From assembly GCA_012862575.1 (NCBI GenBank), contig BLSF01000005.1, positions 558,001-622,000 of the forward strand: a DNA stretch of 64,000 nt. Direction: 5' to 3'. Origin of the DNA: Parietichytrium sp. I65-24A. Taxonomy: Eukaryota > Sar > Bigyra > Thraustochytrida > Thraustochytriidae. The notes beneath the pieces are model-generated. The model saw only the letters and a list, made by a program, of their open reading frames with translations, did no database searches and was not told the DNA's origin. Of this stretch, positions 60,580 to 64,000 are shown piece by piece; the stretch's first letter is position 1, and every line of letters begins with the position of its first letter. The position numbers and the translations under genes are program-made.

Positions 60580-62814
60580 TTACTTCCGCAAAGTCGATCT
60601 TTTCGATTTGCTAGACATAGTTGCAATGTCTTTACTTTTTTTTAAGCCTGCCGAGCCTGGGCCTTTTTTCGTTGAAGAAACGCTCTTACGGCGCTTTGGA
60701 ACAGCACCACCAAGTTTCTCCGCTCGATCTGCGTTGGCTTTCTTTGTAGTTTTTAGCGCCTTGTCTTTTGTAGAATCTCCAGAATGCTCCTTTATTGTTC
60801 CACGCTCTTTCAAGCTCGGGCTACGGAGGGTGGGGACCGTGATCACAGACTGTCGAGCTGAATGCTTACTCGACAATATTCTGTCAAGGAGATCAGCGCC
60901 TCTCTCACGCCCCGCTTGATTCACGTCGCCTTCGCTCGCTGTGGAACTCAGACTGTCCTCAATATCATCGTTACTAACGGGCTCCCCATGACTGCGCTCG
61001 GCCACTGACACCCCCCAAGTAAACCTTGGCGAAGCTTGTGATAGTGCCGCTTGCGTCCTATCTATCCTAAATTTTAAAATCGACTCCTCCGCTTTGTTAA
61101 CGCGAGACTCCAGCTTCTCGATGCGGTCCACCGACTTGAGCAACTCTGACGAAGTTTCAGCACAATTTTCATTTATCGCTCGAATCCTTCCATCTATGGC
61201 GTCGAGAGATGTACTTCCAAGAGGTGTAAAGTGAGCATCGTCTGCCGTGCGATACTGATTGATAGACATTTTAAGGTCTTGCACGTCCTTGCCCAGCGCG
61301 TCAGATAAGCGCTGCAGCCCCATTTCGACACTCTCGCAAGTAGCGTAGTCAGTTGGGATTCTCTCCTCGATCGTCAGCAATTTTGCCTCAAGCCTTGAAA
61401 GTGACTGATCCTTGCCGCGCTCTCTGTGCTTGGATTTTGATCTTTTCTTTTTCCTCGGTGACTTTCTGTGACTTTTGCCAGATCTTGTGGATTGTGAGTC
61501 CGAGTCTGAAGATGACAAAATCTGAACTGTCGTGGACCCACCTGGTGCACCCCTGCCACCATTCGAAGGCGGCATGTACCGCTGTACAAAGTTGAGTTCC
61601 TTGAGCTTACCTTCCAAATCGAAGATTCGTACTTCAAGATTGTCGAAATTTTCGGCCATCTCCGACTTGTTCGCCTTGCGATGAATTGCGGTTGCCACGG
61701 AAACCTTATTAGCCTTGTCATTGAGACATCGCTCCATGTCCCCTTTTGAAACCACAGAGTCTAACCTCGCCTCCATAGCGAGCAACAAGTTCTGCGTGTT
61801 TGACTGTACGGAACCTAGCTTCTCTACCTGCTGCACCAACGAGGAAAACTCCTTCCGTCGGCCCAGGTCTCTGCCAATCTCTTCAATGGTACACTGCCGA
61901 ATCTGCTCACGAAGATTCGATTCGGTAAAGGTTCGCACGGTTGTAGACACTAGGTTTTCGTGCTCTCCGAATAATTTGTTGACTTTCTCGGTCATGCTGT
62001 CCAAGTTGTTCTCTACCTTTTCTTTTAACGCAGACAATTGCGTTTGGATATCTATCACCTGTTTGTCCACTTCATTTCGCTGGGACTGCACCGAATGAGC
62101 CATGCTCGTCCACTGATCTTGTACGTTGGCAACGTTCTGCGATTGCGATCGCGCGGCCAACTGCTCAAACTTTGCGACCGCCGTGGCAATTTCTGATTTG
62201 TTTGCTTTTGTTAGAAGGCAGCTGGTCACGTACGTGGCATCGGCCTTGAGATCAATGTCCTGCTGCGCTTTCCTTACCACTCGAGAGAGCTCATCAATTC
62301 TGTTTGTACACTCGCTCACCACGGTGGATCGTAGTTTCCGGACGCTATCATTATCAGCTTTTGCCTCCAGCTCCGCATTGAGTTTCTTCACCGTCGCTCT
62401 CAGCATCGCGATTTCTGCATTCTGTCTTGCGGATGTCTCAAAGACCTTGGCGAACGCTTGCCGGACGACCAGCGAGATATTTTTCCACAAGCCGTCTCCA
62501 GCGGCCACATCCGAAGGGCTCATTCCGATCTGTGCAGCTTGAGATGCACCGCCAAGTCCCACTCCCATTCCGGCATCCATGCCCAAATGCCCATTCATTC
62601 CCAATCCCGCCCCTATCATCTCCGACCTTTTACTCCTCATGCTCGATCCCACGTCCACCGACTGCGCCACGCTGCCCATTCCTGCATCGTCCGACCTTTT
62701 GTCTTCAAAGTCAGCAGAAAGCCAAGCTAAATCTGGATGCAGCGGCTTGCTTTTGCTACATCTCATATTCGCTTGCTTCGCGTCGTCTCCGCAGTATACG
62801 TCGTCGAAGAGCAT
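60580..62814 (-). CDS. Coiled-coil protein, function unknown
   Basis: The product is 744 residues, single-exon. A glycine/methionine-rich N-terminus (about 60-105) leads to long heptad-type coiled coil (about 120-400), interrupted by repeats of the form KADATYV, KANKSEI, KANKVSV and KANKSEM. The C-terminal third is lysine/serine-rich, with likely nuclear-localisation-type patches (for example HRKSPRKKKRSKSK, about 445-460), a second coiled coil (about 465-595) and a basic tail. There is no enzymatic motif. Such proteins can be cytoskeletal, centrosomal or nuclear scaffolds; I do not assign one. The ATG at 62814 starts a frame that stays open throughout. It is convergent with the PX-START gene (302 bp). 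Confidence 0.7.
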   Translation of the reverse strand: MLFDDVYCGDDAKQANMRCSKSKPLHPDLAWLSADFEDKRSDDAGMGSVAQSVDVGSSMRSKRSEMIGAGLGMNGHLGMDAGMGVGLGGASQAAQIGMSPSDVAAGDGLWKNISLVVRQAFAKVFETSARQNAEIAMLRATVKKLNAELEAKADNDSVRKLRSTVVSECTNRIDELSRVVRKAQQDIDLKADATYVTSCLLTKANKSEIATAVAKFEQLAARSQSQNVANVQDQWTSMAHSVQSQRNEVDKQVIDIQTQLSALKEKVENNLDSMTEKVNKLFGEHENLVSTTVRTFTESNLREQIRQCTIEEIGRDLGRRKEFSSLVQQVEKLGSVQSNTQNLLLAMEARLDSVVSKGDMERCLNDKANKVSVATAIHRKANKSEMAENFDNLEVRIFDLEGKLKELNFVQRYMPPSNGGRGAPGGSTTVQILSSSDSDSQSTRSGKSHRKSPRKKKRSKSKHRERGKDQSLSRLEAKLLTIEERIPTDYATCESVEMGLQRLSDALGKDVQDLKMSINQYRTADDAHFTPLGSTSLDAIDGRIRAINENCAETSSELLKSVDRIEKLESRVNKAEESILKFRIDRTQAALSQASPRFTWGVSVAERSHGEPVSNDDIEDSLSSTASEGDVNQAGRERGADLLDRILSSKHSARQSVITVPTLRSPSLKERGTIKEHSGDSTKDKALKTTKKANADRAEKLGGAVPKRRKSVSSTKKGPGSAGLKKSKDIATMSSKSKRSTLRK

Positions 62815-62990
62815 GTTTCAAGATCTGCAAAAGCACATGTACATGTATGTACTTGGATCGTCTAAGCTCTCGCTCTGTCACTGCTGGATGAATGGTTATC
62901 GAAACTCTGTCTCTCTGTGTTTACAGCTGCTTCTGAATTATGAAAAAAAATGTGTCCCCGCGCACACCTTCTGGTGTACTCGCACAGTAC

Positions 62991-63010
62991 GTACTCACAG
63001 GGTCAGTACC
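62991..63010. repeat. Inverted repeat near copy, GTACT-N9-AGTAC
   Basis: This is the 58598-58616 motif with a two-base GG insertion in the loop. It keeps the GTACT and AGTAC arms. Confidence 0.6.
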
Positions 63011-63548
63011 GCCTCGGAGTCTTATTGTTATGTGTAGAAATGGGGTAGTGATTGAATGGTATGGGCTGAGATTGGAGGAGGGGGGAAAAAACCTGAAGTG
63101 GCGTATGGATGAATATTGGAATATGAGAAGTTTGTAGTTCTATATGCGATGAATATAAGAGCTTTGAAGTTCCAAGGTTTCGAATTTTTAAGTTTTGAAT
63201 GTGAGTCCGAATCAGAGTCCGAGTTACTTGAAGTCACTTGTTTTAAGACTTCAACTTGTAAGTAAACAAAATTTAGGTTTTTTTTTTAAAGCATCTTCGA
63301 GCCAATTCTGTGAGCATACGGAACTCTTGCTCAAAAGCAAGGAACCAAGTGAGCATGTGGCGGACCCTTGAATTTTAGAATTTTGGAATTTTGATCAGTT
63401 CGAAGGCTGTGCCGAGGAATCGGGTATACTCGGTTGCCAAGCTTTCAGTCGACAGTAAAATGCGTTTTGCGAAGTGAGTCCGAGCCTCCCCTCGGCCACT
63501 TCTTTCTTTAAATTTCTTCCTTTAAGTCTGCAAAAACAAACAACAAAC

Positions 63549-63555
63549 ATGAGCC
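63549..63555 (+). other. Possible first coding exon of a gene leaving the window
   Basis: ATGAGCC is followed at once by GTAAGTTT and preceded by the A/C-rich leader CAAAAACAAACAACAAAC. A 28-bp segment ending CAG follows, too short for a normal intron, so the true acceptor would lie further right. Weak. Confidence 0.2.
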
Positions 63556-64000
63556 GTAAGTTTACATTTATTTTTATTCACAGCCACCGAGCGTGAGTAC
63601 TGACTGTCTCATCAATCAATAAACCAAAACCAGAATTCAGAATTCAGAGTTGCTTGAGTACTGAGTACAGCAGCAAAGCAAATTGAACCACGGCCAATGC
63701 ACTTCGTTCGACCTCGGCTGTCCCGCAGGCTATTAACTAGTAGCTCTTCCCGCAAATAGCCTGACCTAATAGGCTCGCTAGCTAGGATAGAGCTAACCAA
63801 CACCGAGCTTACGGGGAATGGGACGGAGTAAAGAAACATTGTTAAGCCAAATGTCACTCAGTACTGTAATGAATGTCTATGTGGGATGTGAATCGAATTA
63901 TTCTGCGACGAACAGTTGTCATCATACCGTACAGCTTAATTCGATCTGTGCACGATTGTAAGTTACAGCGCAAGCAAGCGTCGAAATTCACAACAACTTG

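Larger units (their letters stand above)
62815..64000. other. Right-hand end, no complete gene
   Basis: The region has an inverted-repeat near copy (62991-63010), GAATTCAGA words near 63632, and GAGTACTGAGTAC at about 63655. An ATG at 63549 preceded by an A/C-rich leader runs straight into a GTAAGT donor, a possible first exon of a gene that would continue off the window. Confidence 0.5.

Noticed and set aside
1-64000. Mobile elements or organelle/viral insertions
   Set aside because: No transposase, reverse transcriptase, integrase or LTR-like pair was seen, and no chloroplast, mitochondrial or viral genes were recognised.

Overview
This is a window of nuclear DNA from a unicellular eukaryote. 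The large genes are eukaryote-specific: GBF1/GNOM-type ARF-GEF, RRN3, CSB/ERCC6, TCF25, NSE4, MRG15 and FNDC3. The three introns I can place with confidence are short GT-AG introns (151, 329 and 73 bp), and most genes are single-exon. There are no operons or Shine-Dalgarno sites. Intergenic DNA is full of microsatellites and short tandem repeats. My best guess is an intron-poor protist such as a thraustochytrid-like stramenopile; an intron-poor red alga is an alternative. This is inference from gene style and content. I see no chloroplast, mitochondrial or viral genes, no transposase or reverse transcriptase, no tRNA or rRNA, and no CRISPR.

Layout. 1-4.2 kb is low-complexity DNA without a supported gene. 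4.2-13.2 kb holds an FNDC3-like fibronectin-III membrane protein (+), a tyrosine-aminotransferase-like enzyme with one intron (+) and RRN3 (-). 14.8-19.9 kb is the GBF1/GNOM-type Sec7 ARF-GEF (+). 20.8-28.4 kb holds an Hsp33-like redox chaperone (+), an MRG15/EAF3 chromodomain protein with one intron (-) and a CSB-like SWI2/SNF2 ATPase (+). 29.2-32.9 kb holds an RBM34/Nop12-like RNA-binding protein (+) convergent with TCF25 (-). Between them an N sits inside a 283-bp exact duplication that looks like an assembly artefact. 33.4-41.7 kb is a looser region with three paralogous four-membrane-span proteins (all -), a secreted class-3 lipase (+) and two weak candidate spliced genes. 42.8-54.2 kb holds NSE4 (+), a mitochondrial AAA ATPase (-), a very large CD36-family protein (+) and a membrane-anchored thioredoxin-fold/JmjC protein with one intron (-). 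56.4-62.8 kb holds a beta-lactamase-fold serine hydrolase (+), a PX-START tail-anchored protein (+) and a coiled-coil protein (-).

The genes do not form one pathway. Several serve nucleolar and chromatin work (RRN3, RBM34, MRG, CSB, NSE4). Others serve membrane traffic and lipid handling (GBF1, CD36, PX-START, lipase, the four-span family). Convergent neighbours end 155-302 bp apart, once the duplication is discounted, while divergent or tandem 5' regions are about 0.8-2.3 kb and carry nearly all the repeats. The most unusual items are the TM/thioredoxin/JmjC protein, the PX-START-TM fusion, the UBZ4-like zinc finger in the CSB homologue, the Tudor-like insert in the FN3 protein, the four-span family, and recurring CGAGGAC/GTACGCG words near gene starts.
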